From the NCBI GenBank assembly GCA_964651435.1, contig CAZYVU010000030.1, forward strand, positions 1-38,452: a stretch of DNA of 38,452 nucleotides. The letters are read 5' to 3'. Source of the stretch: CAZYVU01 sp964651435 (GTDB lineage: Bacteria > Desulfobacterota > Syntrophorhabdia > Syntrophorhabdales > CAYQXL01). Positions within the stretch are counted from its first letter, which is position 1. Each line of letters begins with the position of its first letter. The notes below the pieces were generated by a model that worked only from the letters and a program-made list of their open reading frames with translations, had not been told where the DNA came from and did not search any database. Shown here in pieces: positions 9,193 through 17,865 of this stretch. A program made the position numbers and the translations under genes.

Positions 9193-10107
9193 GTGAGCAA
9201 CGAGACCGATAGAGTGCATGGGGGGGCTGACGGTGGCCCGCAGCTTCAGCAGGGCTTGGAGCCTCAGATCGTCGTTGAAGACCTGACCATGGCCTACGGA
9301 AGCTTCGTCCTCCAGCGGGACTTGGGCTTCACCATCAACAGGGGAGATATATTTGTCATCATGGGCGGAAGCGGCTGCGGTAAAAGCACGCTCATGAAGC
9401 ATCTTATCGGGCTGCAGCGGCCGGCAAAAGGCCACATATATTACGGCGACGTTAGCTTCTGGGATGCCGACGACGTGGTGCGCGAAAAGATTATGGAAAA
9501 CCTGGGGATCATGTATCAGAGCGGCGCCCTCTGGAGCTCGATGACTCTGGCAGAGAACATAGCCATCGTCATCGAGGAATATCGGGATCTCAGCAAGGAC
9601 CAGGTCCGGGAGCTCGCGTCTCTCAAGCTGGCGTTGGTAGGCCTATCGGGTTTTGAGGATTATTACCCGTCGGAAATAAGCGGCGGCATGAGAAAAAGGG
9701 CTGCCATCGCCCGCGCCATGGCCTTGGATCCCGAAATCCTTTTTCTCGACGAGCCGTCGGCGGGGCTGGACCCCATAAGTGCACACCTCCTCGACGATCT
9801 TATCCTTGAGCTGAAAGCAAGCCTCGGCACAACGGTCGTTGTTGTAACCCACGAGCTTGCGAGCATTTTTGCCGTGGGAAACAACTCTGTTTTTCTCGAT
9901 GCCGACGCCAAGACAATGATCGCTTCAGGGGATCCGAAGAGGCTTCTCAAGGAATGCGCCAACCCCACAGTCCGCAGCTTTTTGACGAGGGGCAAGTCCG
10001 GGGTTGCGATACCCGCAGAATCCGGCGGGGGGTCCTGTTTCCTTGCCCCGACGGTTTCCGACACCCGGCAGCAGGTGGGAAGAGCAAAAAAAGGAGAAAT
10101 AACATGA
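9193..10107 (+). CDS. mlaF: MlaF-type lipid ABC transporter ATPase
   Basis: A 304-residue cytoplasmic ATPase that powers the MlaE permease. Walker A GGSGCGKST lies near residues 57-65, the Q-loop at MYQSGALWSS, the signature ISGGMRKRAAIARAMA, Walker B ILFLDEPSAGLDP, and the H-loop VVTHELASIF. The signature SGGM followed by basic residues is typical of the MlaF branch rather than of importers. The start is GTG, 17 nt after mlaE. The last ~35 residues extend past the ATPase core and are family-variable. Its stop codon overlaps the mlaD start (ATGA). Confidence 0.95.
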   Translation: MSNETDRVHGGADGGPQLQQGLEPQIVVEDLTMAYGSFVLQRDLGFTINRGDIFVIMGGSGCGKSTLMKHLIGLQRPAKGHIYYGDVSFWDADDVVREKIMENLGIMYQSGALWSSMTLAENIAIVIEEYRDLSKDQVRELASLKLALVGLSGFEDYYPSEISGGMRKRAAIARAMALDPEILFLDEPSAGLDPISAHLLDDLILELKASLGTTVVVVTHELASIFAVGNNSVFLDADAKTMIASGDPKRLLKECANPTVRSFLTRGKSGVAIPAESGGGSCFLAPTVSDTRQQVGRAKKGEIT

Positions 10108-11090
10108 GTAAACCTGCAAATAAGGCGCTCATCGGTCTCTTTGTCATGGGTGCACTGGCCCTTGTCGTAGTAGCCGTTGTCGTTTTTGCCTCCGGCAAGT
10201 TCTTCACCGACCAGGGGACCTTTGTCATGTATTTTGAGGGCTCCGTCTCGGGCCTGAACGTGGGGGCTCCGGTCGTCTTGCGCGGCGTCAAGGTGGGCAC
10301 GGTGAAACGGATAGAGCTTGATTTCGACCGCAAGGACCTCTCCTTCGTTATCCCCGTCTACGTGGAGCTAGATATGGACAGCATCAAGACGGCACGGGGC
10401 AGCAGGCGCACATCCCTGGAGGAACGGGAGAATCTGGCCGCCGCTCTCATTGAGAAGGGTTTAAGGGCCCAACTGGAGCTCCAGAGTATGGTAACGGGCC
10501 AGCTCATGATCAACCTCGACTTCCTGCCGGACAAACCGATAAAGCTGTTGGGATACGATAAGAGGTACGCCGAGATCCCCACCGTGCCGTCAGGCCTCGA
10601 AGAACTATTGAAAACGGCCCAGGAGTTACCCCTGAAGGAACTGTTCAACAAGCTCCTCGCCGCCATCGAGGGTATCGACAAGGCAATAAACTCTCCCAAT
10701 CTCAGCTCATCGTTGGAATCCCTCTCGGAGGGCCTTAAGGATGCCCGCAAAATCCTCAAGTCCGTCGATGACCAAATCGACCCAATCGTGGCCAACGTGA
10801 AGGAGAGCAGTGAATCTGTGACGCAATTGCTCAGGAGCGGACAGCAGGTGCCTGCACGCGTTGAAGAAGCCCTCGTTGCGGCACGAAACGCTTTGCAGCA
10901 GGCAGAAAGGACACTCCACTCCGTCGACGAGCTGACAGCGGGCAATTCCAGCCTCATCCTGCAGGCTGAGAACACCATGCTCGAGATCGAGAACGCGGCC
11001 CGGTCCATGCGCTTCCTCACCGATTACCTGGAGCGCAACCCCGAGGCCCTTCTCACAGGAAAAAAACCCGCAAAAGGAGAATGGGAATGA
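10104..11090 (+). CDS. mlaD: MlaD-type MCE-domain lipid-binding protein
   Basis: A 328-residue protein anchored by one N-terminal helix (residues ~8-30, ALIGLFVMGALALVVVAVVVF). An MCE domain follows (~37-120: YFEGSVSGLNVGAPVVLRGVKVGTVKRI), then a mostly helical C-terminal region (~190-310). MCE proteins form hexameric rings that carry lipid across the periplasm. The start is fixed by an ATGA overlap with mlaF and an AAGGAG eight nt upstream. At 328 residues it is longer than E. coli MlaD (about 180), so the helical tail could form a longer tunnel or docking surface; this length is common in MCE proteins outside enterics. No MlaC-like shuttle gene is nearby. Confidence 0.95.
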   Translation: MSKPANKALIGLFVMGALALVVVAVVVFASGKFFTDQGTFVMYFEGSVSGLNVGAPVVLRGVKVGTVKRIELDFDRKDLSFVIPVYVELDMDSIKTARGSRRTSLEERENLAAALIEKGLRAQLELQSMVTGQLMINLDFLPDKPIKLLGYDKRYAEIPTVPSGLEELLKTAQELPLKELFNKLLAAIEGIDKAINSPNLSSSLESLSEGLKDARKILKSVDDQIDPIVANVKESSESVTQLLRSGQQVPARVEEALVAARNALQQAERTLHSVDELTAGNSSLILQAENTMLEIENAARSMRFLTDYLERNPEALLTGKKPAKGEWE

Positions 11091-11746
11091 AAACGTACGC
11101 CATCGGGTCTCTGATCCTTCTTCCGCTTATGGCGGCGGCCCTCCTTGTGGCCGGTTGCGCCGGATCCTCCCCTCCATCGCGATTCTATACGCTTGGAAGC
11201 CAGACGGACGCCCACGCCGGAGCGGCCTCCTCACCAAGTGAAATTAGGGATCTTTTTAGTATTGGGCCGGTGGACATTGCCGACTACCTCGACCGGCCCC
11301 AGATAGTGACCCGCACATCGGAAAACCGTATCCAGTTCAGCGAATTCGATCGCTGGGGCGGATCGCTGAAGGGTGAGATTAACAGGGTGCTTGTAAACAA
11401 CCTTTCTGCCCTTTTAGCAACAGACGGATTCATGGCCTTGCCCTGGAGAACCACCTACCGGGGAACGATCATCTCAGTGCCCGTGTCGATTCAGCGTCTT
11501 GACGGCGTGCCGGGCGGTTCCCTTACACTTCAGGCGCGCTGGGCCGTTTTAGCGAAAGATACGAAGACCGTCGAGGTGGTACGAGAGTCTACCATTGTGC
11601 TGCCCCTGTCAGGGTCCGGCTACGATTCCATGGTACACACCATGAGTGAGGCCCTGGACAAGCTGAGCAGCGAGATAGCGCCCGCCGTCCGGTCGGTACT
11701 TTTGAAGTCTGCTCAGAAGACCGCCGAGCCGGCGGCGAAAAATTGA
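11087..11746 (+). CDS. PqiC/YmbA-like ABC-type transport auxiliary lipoprotein
   Basis: A 219-residue lipoprotein with lipobox VAGC (LLVAGCAGSSPPSRFYTL). The SRFYTLGS segment just after the lipobox, and the stretch containing DIADYLDRPQIVTRTSENRI, are the signature of the family that includes PqiC (outer membrane lipoproteins that dock MCE tunnels). ATG 11087 is chosen over ATG 11081 because the AGGAG at 11075-11079 is seven nt from the former but only one from the latter, and because it gives the same ATGA overlap seen at the previous gene junction. It completes a four-gene lipid-transport operon in which it would be the outer membrane partner, replacing the MlaA/MlaC route. Confidence 0.9.
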   Translation: MKTYAIGSLILLPLMAAALLVAGCAGSSPPSRFYTLGSQTDAHAGAASSPSEIRDLFSIGPVDIADYLDRPQIVTRTSENRIQFSEFDRWGGSLKGEINRVLVNNLSALLATDGFMALPWRTTYRGTIISVPVSIQRLDGVPGGSLTLQARWAVLAKDTKTVEVVRESTIVLPLSGSGYDSMVHTMSEALDKLSSEIAPAVRSVLLKSAQKTAEPAAKN

Positions 11747-11770
11747 TCTGTTCCCAGTAGCGGAGATCCC

Positions 11771-14700
11771 ATGAGGAAAGGCGTTCTCGCCGCCCTTCTG
11801 TTCTGTATGACCTGTCTCCCGGTCATTGGTCTGCCGCAGGCCTTTTCACAACGGGGCCCGGCGGAGGCAATAGGCCTCCCTTCGGTCAATCTCACCTTTG
11901 GCAGGGTCAACGAAAAAATCAAGGAAATTGAGGGCGCAAAAGATCTCGATGAGGCCGTTCGGACCAGACTCCTCGGCTACTACCGCGATGCGAGAAACCT
12001 TCTGGAGACGGCCGCCGCCTACGATGCAGCGGGATCCGGCTTTTTGGAGGCGCTCAAGACGGCACCCGCAGAAGAAGAGAGGATCAGCAAGACCCTGCGC
12101 GCGCGGGAAGCGAAACGTCAGGCGGCTCCGGAAGCCGGCAATCTTCTCCAGCTCCCCATGGGAGAACTGGAGAAACGAAATGCCATCGCTCAGGCCGAAC
12201 TCACCTCGCTGAAGGAGGACCTAACGGCCCTCGACGATCTCATTCGGGAACAGAGGGGGCGGCCCTCCCAGATCAAGGACGAGCTCGCGTCAGCCCGGAA
12301 GGGGCTGCAGGATATCGAAGCGGGCCTCAAGGCATCAAGGCTCTCCGGAGACAACATGCTGATCCTCGATGCCCGCCAGACATCGCTCCAGGCCGCCCGC
12401 ACGGCCCGTCTGAGAGAAATCGCCATGCTCAAAAAGGAGCTTGCAAGCTATGGTGCCAGGACTCAGCTCCTTTCGGCCCAGCGGGAACTGCTGGCGCAGA
12501 ACCTGGCGCGCGCGCAGCTTCGCGCCAAGCCCATTGAAGAGGCCCTTCAAAGGAAAATCAAGGATGAAGCTGAAAGGGCGCGCGCATCGTCGGACCAGTC
12601 TCTTACAGAGCTGGAGGCCAAGAATCCACTGATACGGCAGACGACGAGGGAGAGCATGCGACTGGCTGGGCGGATTACCGCCATAGGCGAGGCGACGAGG
12701 GAGACAACGGTGTTGCGGGATGGCCTCCAGGCCCAGCTAAAAAGCATGGAGCAGGAGTTCAGCGACGCCAGGCAGCGGGTTCACGTTGCCGGGTTCAGCA
12801 AATCGCTGGGCCACATACTGCTGGAGCGCCTGAGAAAACTCGATGACTGGCGCCGGTTTGACAGAGAAAGCAGAAAGCTCACCCGGCGTATCGGCGATGT
12901 CTGGCTTGAGCACATCAACGTGGAGGAGGCACTCCGTCCACTCAGTAACATAGACGCCGAAGTGGAGCGGCTAAAAGCCGACGGAATGGGAGACAAGGGT
13001 CTTCCGGCCACAGGGGCGGAGGTCGAGGGCGAGCTACGCGATCTCTTGAAAGACCAGAAGTCCCTCCTTTCCAAGCTCTCCGATGCCTACGTGGGCTATA
13101 TCGGGGCCCTGGGTGACCTGGAGGTGACCCAGCGGCAGTTAGGCGACACAGCACGGGAGTACAGAAAGTTTCTGGAAAGCAGGGTTCTCTGGATTCCCAG
13201 CACCCAGTCCCTGGGCAGAGGTGAACCAAGGGAACTTTTTCTCGCCGTCCGAGCACTCGTATCGCCCTCCCGCCTCATGGAAGTGCCAAAGACCCTGGGG
13301 GCCGATATCGTATCAAACTACTGGCTCTACGCTCTTTTTCTGGCTTCAGCGTTTATACTCATACGATACAGAAGGCCGCTCCGCACCTATGTGGAGGCAA
13401 CAAGCGACCAGGTCTGGGGGCCCAACGACGAGGGTTTCCGGCTTACGGCGAAGGCCTTCGTCGCCACCGCCCTCATGGCATCCCTCATACCACTCTGCCT
13501 CGGTTTCTGTGCCTGGAGATTCCAGGATTCCACGGGGGCCACAGAATTCACGCGGTCCGTGGGCAAGGCCCTGAGCACCATCGCCATGCCCTACTATTTC
13601 TTGTCAATGCTCCGTCTGCTCTGCATTGAAAAGGGGGTGGGGCAGGCCCACTTCCGCTGGGACGATGCTGTGGTAGGCCTATTGAGGCGCGAACTCCGCT
13701 GGTTTGTCCCCATCTTTCTCCCCATTGCCTTTGTCGTGTCGGTCACGTGGTTCGGAGCCGACGTCGAGCGCGGAAGGGAGGGCCGGCTTTTCTTTGTCGG
13801 CGCCATGGCCGCCGTAGCCGTCATCGCCGGTCGGGTCCTGCAGCCCACACGTGGCGTCCCGGCCGGATACCTAACCGACCATCCGAACGGTTGGGCCGAT
13901 CGGCTCCGCTACGCCTGGTACTTGGCCGTCATCGCCATACCGCTTCTCCTCGCCGCCCTCTCCCTGACAGGATACAGCTACACTGCCATCCAGATCGCCG
14001 ACGACGTCTTCAAGTCGCTCTGGCTTATCATCGGCACCATCGTTGCCCACGATCTGGTACTGCGGGCGCTCGGCCTCATGCGCCGCCCTTTGCCGGAGAT
14101 GGAGGGGGCCAAGGAGGTCCTTGCGGCCGAGAGCCGACAGACGAAGAAACTGCTCCACGCGTTCATAGGCATAGCGCTCATAATCGGGCTTCTGGCCATC
14201 TGGGCGGAGGTCTTTCCGGCCCTGACGGCCCTCGACCAAGTCTCCTTATGGCAGCGCACGATAACGATAGGCGGCAAGGAGATCCAGCAGCCCGTCACGC
14301 TCTCGATCCTCGCCGTCATAGCCGTCCTGGCGGCGCTCACCATAGTGCTCGCCCGCAACCTGCCCGGCGCCCTCGAAACCCTCCTCTTCAAGCACCTCCC
14401 CATAACACCGGGGAGCCGCTACGCCATCAGCCAGCTCCTCCGCTACACCATTGTCTTTACCGGTATTGTCATTATTTTTCATACCTTCGGGGGTAGCTGG
14501 TCCCAGATCCAGTGGCTCGTGGCAGCCTTGGGCGTCGGCCTCGGCTTTGGACTTCAGGAGATATTCGGCAATCTTATCTCAGGCGTCATCCTCCTCTTTG
14601 AGCGACCGATCCGGGTCGGCGACACCGTTACCATCGGGAATGTGACGGGAAGGGTTTCCCAGATCCGTATGCGTGCCACCACCATCACCGACTGGGATAA

Positions 14701-15124
14701 CAAGGAGCTGGTTATTCCGAACAAGTCCTTTATCACGGGACAGCTTGTCAACTGGACTTTGTCCAACCCCATTACGCGCATTTCCTTCGGCGTCGGCATT
14801 GCCTATGGGTCCGACGCAACAGCAGCCCGGCAGATTATGCTCGATATGGTGCGCTCAAACCCGCTGGTCATGGAGACGCCCGAGCCTGCGGTATATTTCA
14901 CGGGATTCGGCGAAAGCTCCATGGATTTCACCGTCTACGCCTACGCCAAGGAGCTGTCCGACCGCCTCGCCATCACCCACGGACTCCACGTGGCCATCGA
15001 GGCGGCCCTTCGGCAGCATGGCATTGCCATCCCCTTTCCTCAGCGGGACGTTTACATCAAGGCTGAACCTTTTCAGGGCGGGGAGACAATTTCTCATCCG
15101 GACAGACCGGAATCGGGACAGTAG
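11771..15124 (+). CDS. Large MscS-family mechanosensitive channel (MscK/YjeP-like)
   Basis: A 1117-residue channel, almost the size of E. coli MscK (1120). A cleavable signal peptide (to about AFS, residue 27) is followed by a long coiled-coil periplasmic region (~45-470) rich in E, K, R and L. A multi-helix membrane region (~510-900) precedes the MscS core: a pore helix with VAALGVGLGFGLQEIFGNLISG (about 915-940) and the beta domain (FERPIRVGDTVTIGNVTG, VIPNKSFITG). It opens in response to membrane tension to release solutes under hypo-osmotic shock. It follows the lipoprotein gene by 24 nt, so it is probably co-transcribed with the mla operon. That pairing of lipid transport and tension sensing is suggestive but unproven. 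Confidence 0.93.
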   Translation: MRKGVLAALLFCMTCLPVIGLPQAFSQRGPAEAIGLPSVNLTFGRVNEKIKEIEGAKDLDEAVRTRLLGYYRDARNLLETAAAYDAAGSGFLEALKTAPAEEERISKTLRAREAKRQAAPEAGNLLQLPMGELEKRNAIAQAELTSLKEDLTALDDLIREQRGRPSQIKDELASARKGLQDIEAGLKASRLSGDNMLILDARQTSLQAARTARLREIAMLKKELASYGARTQLLSAQRELLAQNLARAQLRAKPIEEALQRKIKDEAERARASSDQSLTELEAKNPLIRQTTRESMRLAGRITAIGEATRETTVLRDGLQAQLKSMEQEFSDARQRVHVAGFSKSLGHILLERLRKLDDWRRFDRESRKLTRRIGDVWLEHINVEEALRPLSNIDAEVERLKADGMGDKGLPATGAEVEGELRDLLKDQKSLLSKLSDAYVGYIGALGDLEVTQRQLGDTAREYRKFLESRVLWIPSTQSLGRGEPRELFLAVRALVSPSRLMEVPKTLGADIVSNYWLYALFLASAFILIRYRRPLRTYVEATSDQVWGPNDEGFRLTAKAFVATALMASLIPLCLGFCAWRFQDSTGATEFTRSVGKALSTIAMPYYFLSMLRLLCIEKGVGQAHFRWDDAVVGLLRRELRWFVPIFLPIAFVVSVTWFGADVERGREGRLFFVGAMAAVAVIAGRVLQPTRGVPAGYLTDHPNGWADRLRYAWYLAVIAIPLLLAALSLTGYSYTAIQIADDVFKSLWLIIGTIVAHDLVLRALGLMRRPLPEMEGAKEVLAAESRQTKKLLHAFIGIALIIGLLAIWAEVFPALTALDQVSLWQRTITIGGKEIQQPVTLSILAVIAVLAALTIVLARNLPGALETLLFKHLPITPGSRYAISQLLRYTIVFTGIVIIFHTFGGSWSQIQWLVAALGVGLGFGLQEIFGNLISGVILLFERPIRVGDTVTIGNVTGRVSQIRMRATTITDWDNKELVIPNKSFITGQLVNWTLSNPITRISFGVGIAYGSDATAARQIMLDMVRSNPLVMETPEPAVYFTGFGESSMDFTVYAYAKELSDRLAITHGLHVAIEAALRQHGIAIPFPQRDVYIKAEPFQGGETISHPDRPESGQ

Positions 15125-15189
15125 GTCGAAATAATTGTTTTGCCGGCCCCGGGCAGGGGAACCGCGCAATACTTGGAAGGAGCACCGCT

Positions 15190-15864
15190 ATGAGTAAGAA
15201 AGAGAGGCTCGCGAGGGCACTAAAGGCCAGGACGGCGAAACAGTTCTTCTTAGGCTCCATCTTTATCGTTCTCGTCGTGGCGGGGTGGTTTCTTCCTGTC
15301 ATCGGCTATTTTATTCCACTGTGCATGGTTGCCGGCGTGGGCGTTGCTGCCGTTAAGGGCAGGAAGTGGTGCGACTGGTATTGCCCGCGGGGCGCCTTCG
15401 CCGATACTTTTCTCAAGGCCATAAGCCCCAAGAAAAGGATTCCCCGCTGGATTCGGGGCCCCGCTGTCCGCATAGGCCTTCTTCTTTTCCTCATGGCCAT
15501 GCTTACGGTGCAGATCGTGAGGCTCTGGCCCGATTTCCTCGCCATCGGCGGTTTTTTCATCATCCTCCTGACGGTAACAACGGTGATCGGAATCGTCCTA
15601 GCCCTTACCCTTCATCAGAGATCGTGGTGTTACGTCTGCCCTATCGGAACGCTCTCGAGCTGGGTGGGCGGGAATAGGTATGGGCTTATCATGAGTGAGG
15701 CGGCCTGCATCAATTGCAAGCTCTGCTCCAAGGCCTGCCCCATGCAGCTCTCGCCGTGGGAAATGAAAGAGGCCCCTGCCATGGCCTATGGTGCCGACTG
15801 CCTTAAATGCGGGCTCTGCATTGCGTCCTGCCCCAAGGACGCCCTCTCTTTCCCGGGCAAATAG
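15190..15864 (+). CDS. Membrane-bound 4Fe-4S polyferredoxin, NapH/CcoG-like
   Basis: A 224-residue integral membrane iron-sulfur protein. One or two helices occur near residues 15-55, then the membrane-adjacent cysteine motif CDWYCPRGAF; two more helices (~95-140) are followed by a matching CYVCPIGTLSSW. The C-terminal ~55 residues contain two ferredoxin motifs of the form CxxCxxCxxxCP (CINCKLCSKACP and CLKCGLCIASCP). This arrangement is that of the NapH/NosR/CcoG group, which passes electrons across or along the membrane. AAGGAG stands eight nt before the ATG. It has no partner oxidoreductase in the window; its neighbours are a mechanosensitive channel and an ABC exporter, so its electron acceptor is unknown. 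Confidence 0.9.
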   Translation: MSKKERLARALKARTAKQFFLGSIFIVLVVAGWFLPVIGYFIPLCMVAGVGVAAVKGRKWCDWYCPRGAFADTFLKAISPKKRIPRWIRGPAVRIGLLLFLMAMLTVQIVRLWPDFLAIGGFFIILLTVTTVIGIVLALTLHQRSWCYVCPIGTLSSWVGGNRYGLIMSEAACINCKLCSKACPMQLSPWEMKEAPAMAYGADCLKCGLCIASCPKDALSFPGK

Positions 15865-15877
15865 AAGGGCTTTTGTG

Positions 15878-15906
15878 TTGACATGATGCCTGGCCGCCCT
15901 TAAGCT
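15878..15906 (+). promoter_or_regulatory. Candidate sigma70 promoter of the MacA-like exporter operon
   Basis: A perfect TTGACA (15878-15883), 17-nt spacing, and TAAGCT (15901-15906) as a weak -10. The same TTGACA-N17-TAAGCT combination occurs at 26303-26331. A weak -10 next to a palindrome suggests regulated rather than constitutive use. Confidence 0.4.
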
Positions 15907-15922
15907 ATCTGACGGTTCAGAT
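15907..15922. promoter_or_regulatory. Small palindrome just after the exporter -10 box
   Basis: ATCTGA-CGGT-TCAGAT, a perfect six-base inverted repeat with a four-base centre, lies at the expected transcription start 20-35 nt before the adaptor ATG. It is placed where a repressor would act. It could also be a small leader hairpin or chance. Confidence 0.3.
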
Positions 15923-15942
15923 GAGAGAGGACAAGCGAAAAA

Positions 15943-17160
15943 ATGGCTGAAGAAGACCTTTCCCGGCTCAAAATAGACAAGTCAGCCCCGGCCCGTCGAG
16001 GACGGACCAGGAGGACGAAGCTTTGGGTGGCCGTGGGCCTTCTCGGCGCTGCCGTCATTGCCGTGCTCGTTCTGTCGGGCGTCCTCAGGCCATCGGTTAA
16101 GGTTGAGGTAGCGACGGTCGTCGACGTCTATCCATCTCAGAGCTTTACGTTGCTGAACGCCAGCGGCTATGTGGTCCCGCAGCGGAAGGCGGCGGTAGCA
16201 TCAAAAATCACGGGAAGGCTCGTCGCCCTTTCCGTGGAGGAAGGCAGCAGGGTAAAAAAGGGGGATATCATTGCCCGCCTCGAGAGCGACGATCTCGTTG
16301 CCCAGCAAAAACAGGCCTCTGCCAATCTCGATGTGGCCAAAGCGAATCTGGAGACAGCCAAGGCTGAGCTGAAAGACGCAACGGCTGTGTACAACCGCGA
16401 GAAAAGCCTCATCGCCCAGGAATTTACGACAAAGGCCGCCTACGATGCCGCCGAGGCGAGATACGGAAAGGCCCTTGCGGCCCTGGCCGCAGCCGAGTCC
16501 TCCGTTAGGGCCAACGCCGCCGCCCTCCAGGCCGCCGATGTATCCCTCCAATACAGCCTCATCCGGGCGCCCTTCGACGCCGTCGTGTTGACGAAGAGTG
16601 CCGACATCGGTGACCTTGTCACCCCCATGAGCGGAGCGGCGCTTGCCAAGGCGGCCGTCGTTACCATAGCAGACATGGATTCCCTACAAGTGGAAGCCGA
16701 CGTATCTGAATCGAATATACGACAACTTCGCGTAGGGCAGCCCTGCGAGGTACAGTTGGACGCCATCCCACATACGAGGTTTCGCGGCTTCATCCATATG
16801 ATCGTCCCGACAGCGGACAGAAGCAAGGCGTCGGTGATGGTGAAGGTGCGCTTCGCAGAAAAGGATCTGCGTATCCTTCCTGAGATGAGCGCCAAGGTTG
16901 CCTTTCTCTCCAGAGAGGTGGGCAAAGACGAGGAAAAACCACGGACCGCCGTCAATCCACGGGCCCTCACGGAGCGTCAGGACAAGAAATGGGCCTTCGT
17001 CGCCAGAGAGGGCATTGCCCATTTGGTAGAGGTCACGACGGGACCGCGGCTGGGTGACTTCATAGAGGTAAAAGCCGGCCTCAAGGCTGGAGAAAAGGTG
17101 ATCCTCAGCCCGCCGGGCTCGCTCAGGGACGGGTCGTCCATCAAAGTGACCGACAAATAG
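15943..17160 (+). CDS. MacA/HlyD-like periplasmic adaptor of an ABC exporter
   Basis: A 405-residue adaptor with one N-terminal membrane helix (residues ~23-46, KLWVAVGLLGAAVIAVLVLSGVL) and no lipobox. The first lipoyl half holds SGYVVPQRKAAVASKITGRL, a helical hairpin follows (~115-190, rich in A, K and E), then the second lipoyl half (SLQYSLIRAPFDAVV) and a beta-barrel (ADVSESNIRQLRVGQPCEVQLDA). It would connect the inner-membrane FtsX-type permeases to an outer membrane duct; no TolC-type gene sits in this operon. The next gene starts six nt after its stop. Substrate unknown: the MacA family handles macrolides, peptides, lipids or heme precursors. Confidence 0.92.
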   Translation: MAEEDLSRLKIDKSAPARRGRTRRTKLWVAVGLLGAAVIAVLVLSGVLRPSVKVEVATVVDVYPSQSFTLLNASGYVVPQRKAAVASKITGRLVALSVEEGSRVKKGDIIARLESDDLVAQQKQASANLDVAKANLETAKAELKDATAVYNREKSLIAQEFTTKAAYDAAEARYGKALAALAAAESSVRANAAALQAADVSLQYSLIRAPFDAVVLTKSADIGDLVTPMSGAALAKAAVVTIADMDSLQVEADVSESNIRQLRVGQPCEVQLDAIPHTRFRGFIHMIVPTADRSKASVMVKVRFAEKDLRILPEMSAKVAFLSREVGKDEEKPRTAVNPRALTERQDKKWAFVAREGIAHLVEVTTGPRLGDFIEVKAGLKAGEKVILSPPGSLRDGSSIKVTDK

Positions 17161-17166
17161 ACCAAG

Positions 17167-17865
17167 ATGGCCGAACCGATCGTCAACATTCAGCATGTCA
17201 GCAAGGCCTACCGGCGGGGAAGCCAGATTGTCCCCGTTCTCACAGACATTTCGTTTACCATTCCGGAGGGAGAGTTTCTCGCACTTATGGGCCCCTCGGG
17301 GTCGGGAAAGAGTACGCTTCTGAACCTTGTGGCAGGCATCGACAAGGTCGATTCCGGCCGCATCATTGTTGGGGGGGTCGACATCACCGGGCTTTCGGAG
17401 ACGGCATTGGCCGACTGGCGGGCTACCCACGTGGGGTTCATCTTTCAGTTCTACAACCTCATTCCCGTCCTGACCGCCTTTGAGAATGTGGAGCTGCCAT
17501 TACTTCTCACGGGGCTCTCGCGGCACGAGCGACGGGATCACGTCGAAATGGCCCTTGGCGTCGTCAGCCTCCTCGACCGCCTGGATCATTACCCCGCCCA
17601 GCTCTCCGGTGGCCAGCAGCAGCGGGTGGCCATCGCGAGGGCCATCGTCACCGATCCGACGATCCTCGTGGCCGACGAACCGACGGGCGACCTGGACCGT
17701 GTCTCCGCCGAGGACATCATGGAGCTCATGGACCGCCTCAACCACGAATCGAACAAAACCATTATAATGGTTACCCATGACCCAAGGGCGGCAGAGAAGG
17801 CCCACCGCATCATGCACCTCGATAAGGGTGCCCTTGACGATGTACTTACTCAAGATATTATTTAG
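17167..17865 (+). CDS. LolD/MacB-type ABC transporter ATPase
   Basis: A 232-residue ATPase with Walker A GPSGSGKST, signature LSGGQQQRVAIARAI, Walker B ILVADEPTGDLD and H-loop IMVTHDPRAAEKA. The IFQFYNLIPVLTAFENVELPL segment is characteristic of the LolD/MacB branch, which works by mechanotransmission with FtsX-family permeases rather than by moving substrate through the membrane. It is six nt after the adaptor gene and overlaps the first permease gene by 26 nt. In E. coli MacB the ATPase is fused to its permease; here it stands alone. Confidence 0.95.
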   Translation: MAEPIVNIQHVSKAYRRGSQIVPVLTDISFTIPEGEFLALMGPSGSGKSTLLNLVAGIDKVDSGRIIVGGVDITGLSETALADWRATHVGFIFQFYNLIPVLTAFENVELPLLLTGLSRHERRDHVEMALGVVSLLDRLDHYPAQLSGGQQQRVAIARAIVTDPTILVADEPTGDLDRVSAEDIMELMDRLNHESNKTIIMVTHDPRAAEKAHRIMHLDKGALDDVLTQDII

